Numbered from the stretch's first letter, positions 6,933 to 17,165 are shown. The stretch: 64,000 bases of DNA from CAVUXJ01 sp963814975 (GCA_963814975.1 CAWFFB010000010.1:244222-308221), one strand, 5' to 3'. Translations and numbers: made by a program. Notes: generated from the letters alone by a model not told the origin.

Positions 6933-9203
6933 CTACACAGGATCCACAGTCGTCACCGATGGCGACGGAGGCTTTTCCGTATCTTCGTCCGACCGCGACG
7001 AATTGGCGCGCCGCCTCATATCCTCGAGGTTCATCATGATTGAGTGGTTCGATCGCATGAGGTCCTCGAGGATCTCCTCTCGCGGCCGCACACGCCGGCT
7101 CGCGGGACCCAGAACCTCGATGTACGGCCACAGGCGATCGCGAATCGGCGCCGGCAGCACGCCGTCCAGATACTCCAGCGCCGTGCCCCGCAGCTGCAGA
7201 TCGTCGGTGTGCAGACTTCGGAACGCGATCTGGAGCGGCTGTGCCGGGAGCACCAGCGTCAGCAGCGTGAACACGTGCGTCAGACTCCGGCCGGCCCTGT
7301 TCCGCACGAATTCGTCGACGAACGGCTCATCCTGCGGGGCTTCCACCTCGTCGAGCAGGCGACGGCTCTCCCAGATGGGACGACCGACGTTAGTCTCCCG
7401 CACGACCACGGCGAAGATCCGTTCGCTGTTGAAGACGAGGGCGGGATTCCTCTGAGACATCGCAGCCAACGCCCGCCCGCATTGATATCGCACCTCGAAG
7501 CGGAGGTCGTCGAGACCCAGCAGGAGACCGTCTGCCGCGCGCTGGGAGACGCTCACCGAGAGCACGCGGGGCAGACGGCGCCGGACGGCAAAATCCTGGT
7601 TCGGATCGATGAGCGCATCGACCAGCTCTCCCACCCGCTCCGGCGCGATCTTCCGCAGTGCGAACATCGCATCTTCCGCCACAGGATCCCAGGCGAGCAG
7701 CTGGATGGCGTCAGGCACGAGAACAGGCGCGAGTCCTCCTTCGTTCCGAAGCACTTCGGCCACGCGCGCGCGGTCGCGCGATCGGAGCCAGGTAATCTGC
7801 TGAACATCCGGATCCAGCGCCGACGAGATCATCGTGCCGACGCGTCCTGGACCCTCGGTCTGTTTCAGCGTGCGCGTTCCGGTCGGTCGACCGGCCGTCT
7901 TGAGCAAGACAGTTCGCGTCGTTCCATCACTGGTGTCAGCCAGATCGAGCTCTACCGCGCGGTTGATCAGGCTCTTTTCGAGGGTATGGATGTACGCGCG
8001 GGTCAAGCGGCTCGCGGCGAGAATCGCCGCCGCCGAGCAGGCCATGCTCATCGAGAGAATCACCCAGTACTGGAGGGCGGTTGGAAGCAGCAGCGCGGCG
8101 CGAACCAGGCCGCCGCCGAGCGCATCCCCGAATCGATCGGCTCCGACGTCCACAATCCCCTTGGCAGCGCGTTTTTCTTCGGCCTGAATCGGGGTATAGA
8201 ACAGCTCGTAACCCGAGCGAAAAAGCGAGCTGCGAAGCACCGACTCTCCGGCGCGTGCGGCCAGCACGCTGCCGAGCCCCGGAGCGATCAGACCGCCGAT
8301 GCCGCCCCCCAGCAGCGCGAACGAAGGAGTGCTCGTCGTCAACGCGAGGCCGAAGCGTTCCAGAACGGCCCGGCTGAAGGATGTCTGGATAACGAACGCG
8401 ATGAGGCTTGTCGCAGCATAGTAGACGGCGAAAAAGCGCAGCAGATTGTCGCCGCGACCGAATATCTTGACGGCCTCAGCCTTGAACAGATAGTCCACGA
8501 GCGCCGCGCTGATCGCGCCAAGCAGGACCAGCGCCGCGAGATTGCGAAGGTAGGGCGCCCCCGCAAGAACACGCCAACCGGAAAGCGTGGGGATCGGAGA
8601 GGCCGACTCCATGGCGGGCGCTCTTCCGGCCGATTCGGACTGGACGGCGAGTTGCCGGACCTGCCAGGCGCTGAGAAGGTGAAAAGCGGCCAGGAACGGA
8701 AGCATGGCCGCGATGCCGAACGCGGCCGCGATCCGCTCGGCAAGAAGTGCACTCAAGAGCCCGCCAAGCGTGCCGGCGCCGGCAATCCGGCCGAGGTGCT
8801 TCTTCGCCGTACGCGGGTCGAAGCGTTCGCTCACGATCAGCCAGAACCACGAACCGAGAAGCGGGCCGAGCGCAGAGATGTGCAGATAGACCACGATGGC
8901 GCTCACCGAAGGCGACCTGTACGTCAGCCACCATTCGAAGAGAAGCAGTACGCCGCTGGTGGCAAAGGCGACAGGCACGAGCGTCGCGGGCGAGATCCTG
9001 TGCGCGTGTTTCGAGCTCACCGCGAGCAGCACGATCGAAACCACAGCCGTGACGATGACCATGGTCGGCAGCGCCGTGAAGCCCAAGGAGGCGAGGAACA
9101 GCGCATCGCGCGTGGCCTTGCCGCCGACAAATTGAGCCGTGACAGCGCCCGCCCCGAGCATGGCTGCCACAATCGAGCTGGAGTATGACCGGGGAAGCGT
9201 CAT
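6933..9203 (-). CDS. MFS/nucleotide-translocase-like membrane protein with HEAT-like C-terminal domain
   Basis: The first 420 or so residues are polytopic (about twelve hydrophobic segments) and resemble the ATP/ADP translocase-like branch of the major facilitator superfamily, with the segments FVGGKATRDALFLAS and DVGADRFGDALGGGLVR. The C-terminal 300 residues are soluble, with leucine-rich helical pairs such as ALIDPNQDFAVRRRLPRVLS and LGLDDLRFEVRYQCGRALA that look like HEAT-type repeats. The ATG at 9203 is preferred (AGAGG just upstream); the longest frame begins at 9260 without a binding site. The same layout is known in uncharacterised bacterial proteins. The transported substrate is unknown and true nucleotide exchange is not shown. 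It is transcribed alone. Confidence 0.72.
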   Translation of the reverse strand: MTLPRSYSSSIVAAMLGAGAVTAQFVGGKATRDALFLASLGFTALPTMVIVTAVVSIVLLAVSSKHAHRISPATLVPVAFATSGVLLLFEWWLTYRSPSVSAIVVYLHISALGPLLGSWFWLIVSERFDPRTAKKHLGRIAGAGTLGGLLSALLAERIAAAFGIAAMLPFLAAFHLLSAWQVRQLAVQSESAGRAPAMESASPIPTLSGWRVLAGAPYLRNLAALVLLGAISAALVDYLFKAEAVKIFGRGDNLLRFFAVYYAATSLIAFVIQTSFSRAVLERFGLALTTSTPSFALLGGGIGGLIAPGLGSVLAARAGESVLRSSLFRSGYELFYTPIQAEEKRAAKGIVDVGADRFGDALGGGLVRAALLLPTALQYWVILSMSMACSAAAILAASRLTRAYIHTLEKSLINRAVELDLADTSDGTTRTVLLKTAGRPTGTRTLKQTEGPGRVGTMISSALDPDVQQITWLRSRDRARVAEVLRNEGGLAPVLVPDAIQLLAWDPVAEDAMFALRKIAPERVGELVDALIDPNQDFAVRRRLPRVLSVSVSQRAADGLLLGLDDLRFEVRYQCGRALAAMSQRNPALVFNSERIFAVVVRETNVGRPIWESRRLLDEVEAPQDEPFVDEFVRNRAGRSLTHVFTLLTLVLPAQPLQIAFRSLHTDDLQLRGTALEYLDGVLPAPIRDRLWPYIEVLGPASRRVRPREEILEDLMRSNHSIMMNLEDMRRRANSSRSDEDTEKPPSPSVTTVDPV

Positions 9204-9711
9204 CGCGCCTCTTCGCGAAGGAGTGTCGTTCAGGTGCGGGAGCCAGGAAGATCCTATCATCGACCCGCGTCGTGTTCGCTCTCAGGGCCCTGGAACACCG
9301 ATGAGCTGCTCACCATGAGCCGATTGCTCGATTGGCATCATCGAGTGACGCGCTGAGCGCACCGCCCCGTCAGCGCCGGCGCGCCGCTCGTGAGAGTGGC
9401 AGGCTCACGGGCGCTGTCTGGATGGCGTGCGGATAGCCCGAGACTCTCCCCGAAAAGCGGCTCGGATTGTCGCAGGCTCGATGACGAAGGAGGTACCGCG
9501 GTCGCAACGGAAATAGTCACGAACAGCGTAGCGACTTCGAGATGAGCGGCTCCGATTGCCAGGACCGGGCCATCGGAATCTCAGCAAGTGACGGGTCGGC
9601 TGGACCATCAAGGGGCGTATGGCCGATGAAGGTGACGCGGTGCGTCCGCCCGTGAAGGGCGAGCGGACCCGGCGAGTGCTCCGGTCTTGACCCTCGCAGA
9701 ATTCTCGGCGC
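9204..9711. other. 508-bp intergenic stretch with no recognised gene
   Basis: Both flanking genes are on the minus strand. Frames in this stretch have no recognisable protein features. One imperfect hairpin (GCTCGTGAG at 9386-9394 against CTCACGGGC at 9404-9412) is the only structure noticed. The interval should contain the promoter of the transporter gene and the 3' end of the GGDEF gene's transcript. Confidence 0.4.
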
Positions 9712-11517
9712 TCACATGGCGCGTGACCCGAACCCGAGGACCTCCGCGATAGGCCGCGGTTCACCGATGTAATAGCCCTGTGCACAATCGACGCCGAGCT
9801 TCTGCAGGCGACTCGATGTTTCCTGGTCACCGACAAATTCGGCGACGGTCTTCTTGGCCAGTCCCTTGGCGATCGACACGATGGCCTGAACGACGAGTTG
9901 ATCCGTGGGGTTCGAGGTCAATTCCCGAATGAAGCCGCCGTCGATCTTGATGTAGTCAAACGGGAAGTTCTTGAGGTAGTAGAACGACCCGAAGCCCGCG
10001 CCGAAATCATCGAGCGCGAATTGGCAGCCCCGGCGTCGCAGCCGGGTCGCGAACGTTCGGGCCTGCTCGATATGAGCGATCGCCGCCGTTTCGGTGAGCT
10101 CGAAGATCAGGCGGCGCGGGTCGATGGCTGCCTCATCCAGCGCCTCCTCGATGGCTGTGGCGACCCTGGGGTCACAGATCGACTTACCCGAGAGGTTCAC
10201 GCTCAACGCGAGCTGGCGCCCTGCCCGTTCCTCGTCGGCGATCAACTGAATGGCTTTACGTGCGACCCAGGCATCCACGGTCTGAATCAGACCGAAGCGC
10301 TCGGCGACGTACAGGAACGCGCTGGGCAGGAGCGGCTCCGCGCCATTGTTGCCAGGGAGCCGCACCAGGAGCTCGTAGTTGTGCGGGGTATTGGTCTGGA
10401 AGTCCAGAACTGGCTGGCCGTAGAGAAGCAGAGCGTTCGCTTCCAGCGCGTGGCGGATCCTCTCGGCCTCGGCCAGCCGGGCCGAGGTGCGTTCCCCCTT
10501 CACGGGTCGGTATACGGCAAAGCGATTCCGTCCGGCCTCCTTCGCTTCGTACATCGCGAGATCCGCATACGCCAGCAGCTCTGTGTTTGTCAGGCCATCG
10601 GAAATGGCGACCCCGACGCTCGCCGTGATCGGGAGCGACTGCCCGGCGATCGCCGCCATGCGCCTGTTCAGGGTCTTAACGATCTCGTCGGCGACGAGCT
10701 CGGCCCGGTCCGGAGACGTCTGTGGAAGCAGCAGCGCAAACTCGTCTCCTCCGAGCCGCGCCAGGACATCGGACTGCCGCGCGCGCTGCTTCAGCAGCCC
10801 GGCTACGCCCCTCAGGAGATCGTCGCCAGCCTGGTGGCCGAAACCATCGTTGATGTCCTTGAAATGATCGAGATCGATGACGAGGACGGCTCCGGGGGTT
10901 CCGTACCGCGCCGCTCGCTCGACCTCCCGACCCAATTCCCGTTCAAACCACCGTCGGTTGTAAAGACCGGTCAGGAAGTCGTGATCGGCGAGATACTCGA
11001 GTTGCCGTGCCCGCTCCCTGCGCTCGGAGATATCCTGTATCTGGTTGATGACGTAGAGCGCGCGACCTTTCGCATCGCGAACGACCGAGACGGTGAGCAA
11101 CACCCAGACGAAGTGGCCCCACGAATGGCGATAACGCTTCTCGGCCTGGTAACTGGGAATCTCCCCGGCGAGCAGGGAGTTCATCTCGTCGGCGGCCACT
11201 TCGAGGTCTGCCGGATGGGTGATGGCTTGAAGAGTGGTGGCCTTCAGCTCGTCTGCCGAAAGACCCGTGATGCGGCAAAGGGCGCTGTTCACCTGAAGCC
11301 AGCCGCCCTTCATGTCCACGAGCGCCATGCCAATCGGCGCGTCGCCGAACGCGGTCTCGAAGAGCTCGCGGACCTCCCGGAGGCCTTGCGCCAGTTTCAG
11401 GCGACCCCGCTCGGCGCGCCCGCGCGCCGCGACCGCTCGCTTGAGCTGGCCCTTGAGCGCAACGAGGTTCCCTGTGCTCGGTTTTGGAGTGCGCTTCGAT
11501 CGCCTTGAATCAGCCAC
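9712..11517 (-). CDS. PAS-GGDEF-EAL cyclic-di-GMP signalling protein
   Basis: This 601-residue cytoplasmic protein makes and/or degrades cyclic di-GMP. A short N-terminal coiled coil (about 15-50) leads into one PAS domain (about 55-175, with GMALVDMKGGWLQVN and the C-terminal DISERR). A GGDEF domain follows (about 180-345) with an intact LGGDEFALLLP motif and the DHDFLTGLYNRR entry signature. The EAL domain (about 350-600) has DDFGAGFGSFYYL, YIKIDGGF and a conserved E in VAEFV. Its signature glutamate lies in ELLVRL, so the EAL triad reads ELL, which some active enzymes tolerate. No transmembrane segment is seen. The start is GTG at 11517, with GGGAG close upstream. Confidence 0.93.
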   Translation of the reverse strand: MADSRRSKRTPKPSTGNLVALKGQLKRAVAARGRAERGRLKLAQGLREVRELFETAFGDAPIGMALVDMKGGWLQVNSALCRITGLSADELKATTLQAITHPADLEVAADEMNSLLAGEIPSYQAEKRYRHSWGHFVWVLLTVSVVRDAKGRALYVINQIQDISERRERARQLEYLADHDFLTGLYNRRWFERELGREVERAARYGTPGAVLVIDLDHFKDINDGFGHQAGDDLLRGVAGLLKQRARQSDVLARLGGDEFALLLPQTSPDRAELVADEIVKTLNRRMAAIAGQSLPITASVGVAISDGLTNTELLAYADLAMYEAKEAGRNRFAVYRPVKGERTSARLAEAERIRHALEANALLLYGQPVLDFQTNTPHNYELLVRLPGNNGAEPLLPSAFLYVAERFGLIQTVDAWVARKAIQLIADEERAGRQLALSVNLSGKSICDPRVATAIEEALDEAAIDPRRLIFELTETAAIAHIEQARTFATRLRRRGCQFALDDFGAGFGSFYYLKNFPFDYIKIDGGFIRELTSNPTDQLVVQAIVSIAKGLAKKTVAEFVGDQETSSRLQKLGVDCAQGYYIGEPRPIAEVLGFGSRAM

Positions 11518-11855
11518 AAGCTCCCGGGACGGTTCGCGGGGATGCGACAGTATACAAGGGTGACGCGTCGTCCGGTCGTATCCCGATGTAGAAACGTTGT
11601 TTACGCGTCGGACTTAGGCCGATAATGCCGAAAGGTCAATCGAGATGACACACGAATGCTCAGGGTCCCACACCAGGGAATGCGATCGGTGTCGTGATTG
11701 TCTCACCAGGGTCGTAACCGTGACGCGGCCCGCAGGTTTGGTTTGGCATGGAATTGCGCATATTTTCCCATCCGCTCCGCCCGGTCCCGTACTTGCGTTC
11801 CGATGAGCTGTTCACGTCTACTTCTGCGTCTTTGCGCCAGGGGATTACACACTCC
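11518..11855. other. 338-bp divergent intergenic region
   Basis: This spacer separates the divergently transcribed GGDEF-EAL gene and the receiver-PilZ gene, so both promoters should lie here. No recognisable coding frame or repeat array was found. An in-frame extension of the receiver gene could start at 11748, but it has no family support. Confidence 0.4.
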
Positions 11856-12536
11856 ATGGAGACATCCGGCGGAATACTGGTCGTCGACGACGATGTCGAC
11901 ACTCTGCGGGAGTTGCTGGAACTCCTGCGCAAGACTGGCTACCGTGCTGCGGGGGCTACCGATCTGGACGCTGCCCTGCATCTCATCCAGACGATTTCGT
12001 TCGACCTGTTGATTGCCGACATTCGGCTCAAGGAGGAGGCCGGCCTGCGGCTGATCCGGCGCGCTCGCCGGGAGCAGCCCGCACTTGCGGTGGTAGCCCT
12101 CACGGGTTCTCCCGACCCTGAGGTCGAAGCCGAAATCAGCCGCCTTGGCGGCACCTGCAGCCTCAAGCCCCTGGATCCGGAGCGGCTGCTGGCAATCGTC
12201 GGGAAGGTTTCCAGCCCCGGCAAACAACGCCGCTGGCTTCGAAAGCCGGTGGCCGGCGGGTTCGGCGCACAGATAGACGGCGTCCCCGCGACGGTGTTGG
12301 AGATGAGCTACGGGGGCCTTCGCCTGGCAGTCTCAATGCCGCCGGAGAAACAGCCGCCCCCGTCGATCAAGGTGAGCCTAATGACGTTTGGTCTGTCGGT
12401 ACGCGCCGACGTCATGTGGACCAACCTCGTCGATTCATCGGGTACCTGGATGTGCGGTGCGGCGCTCCTCGAAACGGACCCCCGAACCAATCGCGCCTGG
12501 CGCGGCGTCGTCGACACATTGCCCCCGCCCATATAG
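11856..12536 (+). CDS. Response regulator receiver protein with C-terminal PilZ-like domain
   Basis: Residues 1-120 form a CheY-like receiver: ILVVDDDVDT carries the acidic pocket, DLLIADIRL the phosphoacceptor aspartate, VALTGS the conserved threonine/serine region and CSLKPLD the conserved lysine. The remaining 100 residues look like a PilZ-type beta barrel, with EMSYGGLRLAV and a WTNLVDSSGTWMCGAALL segment. PilZ domains bind cyclic di-GMP, and the divergent neighbour is a c-di-GMP enzyme, so the two may work together. The usual RxxxR part of the PilZ motif is only partly recognisable (KQRRWLRKPV). The ATG at 11856 is chosen because the receiver fold begins immediately after it. Confidence 0.82.
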   Translation: METSGGILVVDDDVDTLRELLELLRKTGYRAAGATDLDAALHLIQTISFDLLIADIRLKEEAGLRLIRRARREQPALAVVALTGSPDPEVEAEISRLGGTCSLKPLDPERLLAIVGKVSSPGKQRRWLRKPVAGGFGAQIDGVPATVLEMSYGGLRLAVSMPPEKQPPPSIKVSLMTFGLSVRADVMWTNLVDSSGTWMCGAALLETDPRTNRAWRGVVDTLPPPI

Positions 12537-12981
12537 CGGCGTACTGCGAACGACCCGCCAAGAGGCCGCCGTGCCGTGGGCATGCGGCCCGTCGCAAAAA
12601 TGAACACCGAATGCCTTGATTTCATGCCGAACCCTACATCCACCGTCCGACGATGCCTGCGGGCCACCGGCGGCTACCTTCCATGAACATCGTCGCTGCG
12701 CGGAAGCCGGGGAGCAGCGCACGAGTCGCCAACCCTCACTCTCCGGTGCGCACCGCCATCACGACCCCTGTCGCGGCGACGACACCCACGGGAAGTGCGA
12801 CGAAGTCGTGACCCACGAGCGGCTCGATAAGCCACGCGTCGAGAGCACCGCTGCGAGGATCGCGATTGTCACCGGCATGGCGGACCAGCATGACCAGCAT
12901 GACGTCTGCAGCCGCGGAGGTCCGCAGCCGCGTTGACGCAGATCGCGGAAGCGAACTAGCATCAGCCGTTCCCTTGCCCGT
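12537..12981. other. 445-bp spacer upstream of sucC, no confident gene
   Basis: No family is recognised on either strand. A minus-strand frame ending near 12736 would encode a hydrophobic stretch (VALPVGVVAATGVVMAV) and could be the tail of a small membrane protein. It lacks a convincing start and runs as open frame through sucC, so it is not called. The sucCD promoter should lie in the last 100 bases. Confidence 0.35.
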
Positions 12982-14142
12982 ATGAAAATCCACGAGTATC
13001 AAGCGAAAGCCATCCTCGCGCGGCATGGCGTGCCGGTGCCGCGCGGCGAGGTCGCCTTCAACGCGGTCGAGGCGGGCGAGATTGCTCGCCGTCTTGGCAC
13101 CCCTGTTGTCGTCGTGAAAGCGCAGATTCACGCGGGCGGCCGCGGAAAGGGCGGCGGCGTGAAGATCGCGAAGTCGCCGGACGAGGCCGAGGCGCTCGCG
13201 CGGCGGATGATCGGGATGACGTTGATCACGCATCAGACCGGTCCGGAGGGCCGCGTCGTCTCGCGGGTGCTCGTCGAAGAGGGGCTGCAGATGACGCGGG
13301 AACTCTACCTGAGCCTCGTGCTCGATCGCGCGTCGGGCAAGCCGGTGATGATGGCCAGCGCCGCCGGCGGCATGGATATCGAGGACGTGGCCGCGTCGAC
13401 GCCGGAGAAGATCGTCAAGGTGTTCATCGAGCCCGGGGTCGGCCTCGTGCCCTTCGAGGCGCGGCAGCTCGGATTTGCCATCGGCCTCGACGGCCCGCAG
13501 GTGGCCAAGGCGGTCAAGCTGATGACGGCGGTGTACCAGACCTTCGTCGCGACCGATGCGTCGCTGGTCGAAATCAACCCGCTCGTCACGACGCAGTCCG
13601 GCGATCTTCTCGCACTCGACGCGAAAATGAGCTTCGACGACAGCGCCCTGTATCGCCACCCGTTGATCCGGGACTTGCGAGATCTCGAGGAGGAGAACCC
13701 GCTCGAAATCGAAGCCTCGAAGTTCTCACTCAATTACATCCACCTGGACGGCAACATCGGTTGCATGGTGAATGGCGCCGGCCTGGCGATGGCGACGATG
13801 GACATCATCAAGCTGGCAGGCGGCGAGCCGGCCAACTTCCTGGATGTGGGCGGCGGCGCGAACGCGGAGCAGATCCGCAATGCGTTCAAAATCTTGATGT
13901 CGGACGCCCACGTCAAAGCGGTGCTGATCAACATCTTCGGCGGCATCCTGCGCTGCGACGTGCTGGCCCAGGGCGTGATCGCGGCCGTGAAGGAGCTCGG
14001 CGTACCGGTGCCGATCGTGATCCGGATGGAAGGCACCAACGTCGACGAGGGCAAACGCCTGCTGAAGGAAAGCCAGATGAACTTCACGACCGCCGACAGC
14101 ATGGGCGAGGCGGCGACCAAAGTCGTGCAGTTGGCGGGATGA
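12982..14142 (+). CDS. sucC: Succinyl-CoA synthetase (ADP/GDP-forming) beta subunit
   Basis: With the alpha subunit it interconverts succinyl-CoA and succinate, with substrate-level phosphorylation, in the TCA cycle. At 386 residues it has family length. The start MKIHEYQAKAIL opens the ATP-grasp domain; VKAQIHAGGRGKGGGVK is the nucleotide-binding loop; VEINPLV and ALDAKMSFDD are metal and nucleotide contacts. GCMVNGAGLAMATMD and the downstream FLDVGGGA belong to the C-terminal CoA-ligase domain. No frame break is present. sucD follows 111 bases downstream, and the 2-oxoglutarate:ferredoxin oxidoreductase genes come next, so the block supplies two consecutive TCA steps. Confidence 0.97.
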   Translation: MKIHEYQAKAILARHGVPVPRGEVAFNAVEAGEIARRLGTPVVVVKAQIHAGGRGKGGGVKIAKSPDEAEALARRMIGMTLITHQTGPEGRVVSRVLVEEGLQMTRELYLSLVLDRASGKPVMMASAAGGMDIEDVAASTPEKIVKVFIEPGVGLVPFEARQLGFAIGLDGPQVAKAVKLMTAVYQTFVATDASLVEINPLVTTQSGDLLALDAKMSFDDSALYRHPLIRDLRDLEEENPLEIEASKFSLNYIHLDGNIGCMVNGAGLAMATMDIIKLAGGEPANFLDVGGGANAEQIRNAFKILMSDAHVKAVLINIFGGILRCDVLAQGVIAAVKELGVPVPIVIRMEGTNVDEGKRLLKESQMNFTTADSMGEAATKVVQLAG

Positions 14143-14207
14143 CGCAGACGCCAGGCTCGTGGTTCTAGGCTTCAGACGTTCGAAGCAAACAGACCAGGGG
14201 CCCACGC

Positions 14208-14249
14208 CAGAGCCCAGAGCCAAAGCTCAAAGCCCAAAGCCCGGAGTCC
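14208..14249 (+). repeat. Heptad array before sucD (words CAGAGCC / AAAGCCC)
   Basis: Six consecutive 7-nt units with no phase slip fill 14208-14249 and end four bases before the sucD start codon. Units vary at one to three positions around AAAGCCC. The array replaces any obvious ribosome binding site except the final GGAG at 14243-14246. Confidence 0.75.
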
Positions 14250-14253
14250 AACC

Positions 14254-15129
14254 ATGTCCATTCTGATCGATAAATCGACTCGACTCCTCGTGCAGGGGTT
14301 GACCGGCCGCGAGGGGACGTTTCACGCCAAGCAGGCGGCGGCGTACGGGACGACGGTGGTGGGCGGCGTCACGCCGGGCAAGGGCGGATCGACCCACGAG
14401 GGCTGGCCGATCTTCGACACGGTGCAGCGGGCGGTGGAGAAGTCGGGCGCCAATGCGAGCGTGATCTTCGTCCCGCCGCCGTTTGCGGCCGACGCCGTCA
14501 TGGAAGCGGCGGACGCGGGCATTGGCGTCGTCGTGTGCATCACCGAAGGCATCCCCGTACTCGACATGATGCGCGCAATGGCGTTTCTCAAGACCCGTCC
14601 GAGCACGCGCCTGGTCGGGCCGAACTGTCCGGGCGTCATTTCAGCGGGGAAGGCCAAGGCCGGCATCATCCCGGGTCACATCTGCCAGGAAGGCCGCGTC
14701 GGCATCGTGTCCAAGAGCGGCACGCTAACCTACGAGGCCATCCATCAGCTCACCAGGGTCGGCCTTGGCCAGACGACCTGCATCGGGATCGGCGGGGATC
14801 CGCTGATCGGCACCTCGTTCATCGATGCGCTGACGCTCTTTGCCACCGACGCCGACACCGACGCGGTGATCATGATCGGAGAAATCGGCGGTAGCGCGGA
14901 AGAGGACGCGGCGGCTTGGATTACCGCGAATTTCAAGAAGCCTCTCGTCGGCTTCATCGCCGGCCAGACGGCGCCGCCCGGGCGCCGGATGGGGCATGCG
15001 GGGGCGATTATCGCCGGCGGCAAGGGTACGGCGGCCGAGAAAATGGCCGCGCTGACGGCGGCCGGCGTGAAGGTTGTCAAGAGTCCCGCTGATATGGGAA
15101 GCGCGATCAAGGAACGGTTGAGCGCCTAG
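14254..15129 (+). CDS. sucD: Succinyl-CoA synthetase alpha subunit
   Basis: The alpha subunit binds CoA and carries the phosphohistidine intermediate. Its 291 residues match family length. The N-terminal CoA-binding Rossmann domain starts SILIDKSTRLLVQGLTG and contains TVVGGVTPGKGG. GPNCPGVI and GRVGIVSKSGTLTYE are the family signatures, and the active-site histidine is in RMGHAGAI. The gene is intact and pairs with sucC upstream. A short heptad array lies immediately before its start codon. Confidence 0.97.
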   Translation: MSILIDKSTRLLVQGLTGREGTFHAKQAAAYGTTVVGGVTPGKGGSTHEGWPIFDTVQRAVEKSGANASVIFVPPPFAADAVMEAADAGIGVVVCITEGIPVLDMMRAMAFLKTRPSTRLVGPNCPGVISAGKAKAGIIPGHICQEGRVGIVSKSGTLTYEAIHQLTRVGLGQTTCIGIGGDPLIGTSFIDALTLFATDADTDAVIMIGEIGGSAEEDAAAWITANFKKPLVGFIAGQTAPPGRRMGHAGAIIAGGKGTAAEKMAALTAAGVKVVKSPADMGSAIKERLSA

Positions 15130-15202
15130 GGTTGTCCGCCTGCGAGATGCTATACTTCCAGGGATCTCCTCCCCTTAACTCACAGCCTGTAAGGACTTGC
15201 GA

Positions 15203-17093
15203 ATGTCTCCGACAGATCTAGCGGTTCAGGAACAGCGCGCCACCGCCGGGAAGCGCCGGGTGGTCAACGATTTCAGTCTTCAGATTGCGACGGTCAATGG
15301 GTCGGGCAGCCAGACGGCCAATCTCGTGCTGCTCAGATCGATTCTCCTCATGGGCGTGCCCGTTTCGGGCAAGAACATGTTCCCGTCGAATATCGCGGGG
15401 CTTCCCACCTGGTACACGATTCGCGCGAGCAAGCGCGGCTACGTCGGACGGAAGAAGGAAGTCGATTTTCTCGTCGCGATGAACGCGGAGACGGCGAAAG
15501 AGGATGTGCTCACGCTCGAGCCGGGCGCGGCAGTGGTATACGACGAGCCCCTGAAGCTCAGCACGCTCCGCAGCGACCTCGTGTTCTACCCCGTTCCTTT
15601 CGACAAGCTCGTCGCACCGGTATGCCCGGACGCCAAGCTGCGCCGCCTCGTGCGCAACATGATCTACGACGGTATCCTTGCGAAGCTGCTCGGGATCGAC
15701 CTGCCGTTGATGGAGAAGGCGCTGGGCAAGCAGCTCGGGAAAAAGGCCAAGGCGGTCACCCTCAACCAGGGCGCGCTCAAAGCCGGCTGGGACTACGCAG
15801 AGGCCAACTTCACGAAGCAGGATCCGTTCGTCATCGAGCCGATGAACGAGACCGCTGGCAAGATCCTGATCGAGGGCAATTCGGCCGCGGCCATCGGCTG
15901 CATGATGGCGGGGGTCACGGTCGTTGCCTGGTACCCGATTACCCCCTCCTCCTCGCTCTGCGAATCGCTCATCGCCTACATGAAGAAATACCGGATCGAC
16001 AAGACCACCGGCAAGGCGACGTTCGCGATCGTGCAAGCGGAGGACGAGATCGCGTCGCTCGGCATGGTGATCGGCGCGAGCTGGGCGGGTGCACGATCGA
16101 TGACCGCCACGGCCGGCCCCGGCATCTCCCTGATGTCCGAGTTCACCGGCCTTGCGTATTACGCCGAAACGCCAGCGGTGATCTTCGATGTGCAGCGCGT
16201 CGGACCTTCGACCGGGCTTCCAACGCGCACGGCGCAGGGCGACCTCCTCTTCACCGCCTTCCTCTCCCACGGCGACACCAAGCACATCATGCTGATTCCT
16301 TCCTCGGTGGAAGAGTGCTACACGATGGCCCAGGACGCGTTCGATCTCGCCGAGCGGTTCCAGACGCCGATCTTCGTGATGATGGATCTCGACCTCGGGA
16401 TGAACAACTGGATGTCCGAAGGCTTCAAGTATCCCGAGAAGCCCATCGATCGCGGCAAGCTGCTCACGCCGGAGGTCCTGAAGGCGCTCGGCGAATGGGG
16501 CCGCTACAAAGATGTCGACGGCGACGGCATCGCGTACCGCACCGTGCCGGGCGATGGGATGCCCTCGTACTTCACCCGCGGATCGGGCCACAACGCGAAA
16601 GGGCAGTACAGCGAGCGGCCGGACGACTACGTGGAGAACATGGACCGGCTGTCGCGGAAGTTCGAGTCGGCGCGCGCGGCCGTGCCCGTGCCGGTCGTCG
16701 AGACGGTCGCCGGAGCGAAGATCGGCATCATCGGATACGGCACGTCGCACTGGGCGATCACCGAGAGCCGCGATCAGCTGCGCGAGGAAACCGACGTGAA
16801 GACTTCGTACTTCCGGCTCCGCGCGTATCCGTTCAACGAGGAGCTCGTCACGTTCGTCGACGCTCATGAGCGCGTCTACATCGTGGAGCAGAACCGCGAC
16901 GCGCAGCTGCTCCAGCTGATGCGGCTCGAGCTGACACCCGATCGGATCACTCAAGCTCCGCAGCGTCCTGCATTACAACGGTCTGCCGATCGATGCCCGC
17001 AGCGTCACCGACGATGTCCTGGCGCAGGAAGGGTTCGAGGTCGCGAAGAAGACGGTTGGCCGCGTGAGCGCCGGCACGGCCGGCGGGGAATAG
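15203..17093 (+). CDS. korA: 2-oxoglutarate:ferredoxin oxidoreductase, alpha (gamma-alpha fused) subunit; late frameshift
   Basis: With korB this enzyme converts 2-oxoglutarate, CoA and oxidised ferredoxin to succinyl-CoA and CO2, or runs in reverse. The first 180 or so residues are the gamma domain (GSGSQTANLVLLRSIL, FPSNIAGLPTWYTIR); the rest is the alpha domain with WYPITPSSSLCE, QAEDEIASLGMVIGASWAGARS and a FDVQRVGPSTGLPTRT signature. Near 16950 one surplus base follows TPDRIT; the next frame continues KLRSVLHYNGLPIDAR and ends at 17093, giving the conserved C terminus. ATG at 15203 is chosen over the TTG six bases earlier. Product assignment between 2-oxoglutarate and other 2-oxoacids rests on the sucCD context. 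Confidence 0.9.
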
Positions 17094-17165
17094 ACGGACT
17101 TTCGAAATGCTGAACGGGGAATCCTTCGTGCTGATGGCTGGAGCAGTTTCTCACTGCGCTTGCTG

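Noticed and set aside
9386..9412. Hairpin in the 9.2-9.7 kb spacer as a terminator
   Set aside because: Imperfect stem, no T-run and about 300 bases from the nearest gene end.
12736..13659. 307-residue minus-strand frame across sucC
   Set aside because: It is mostly the mirror of the intact sucC gene; only the last 50 residues lie outside it, without a start or binding site.
15218..16954. 578-residue minus-strand frame opposite korA
   Set aside because: No hydrophobic core or motif; korA is conserved throughout on the other strand.
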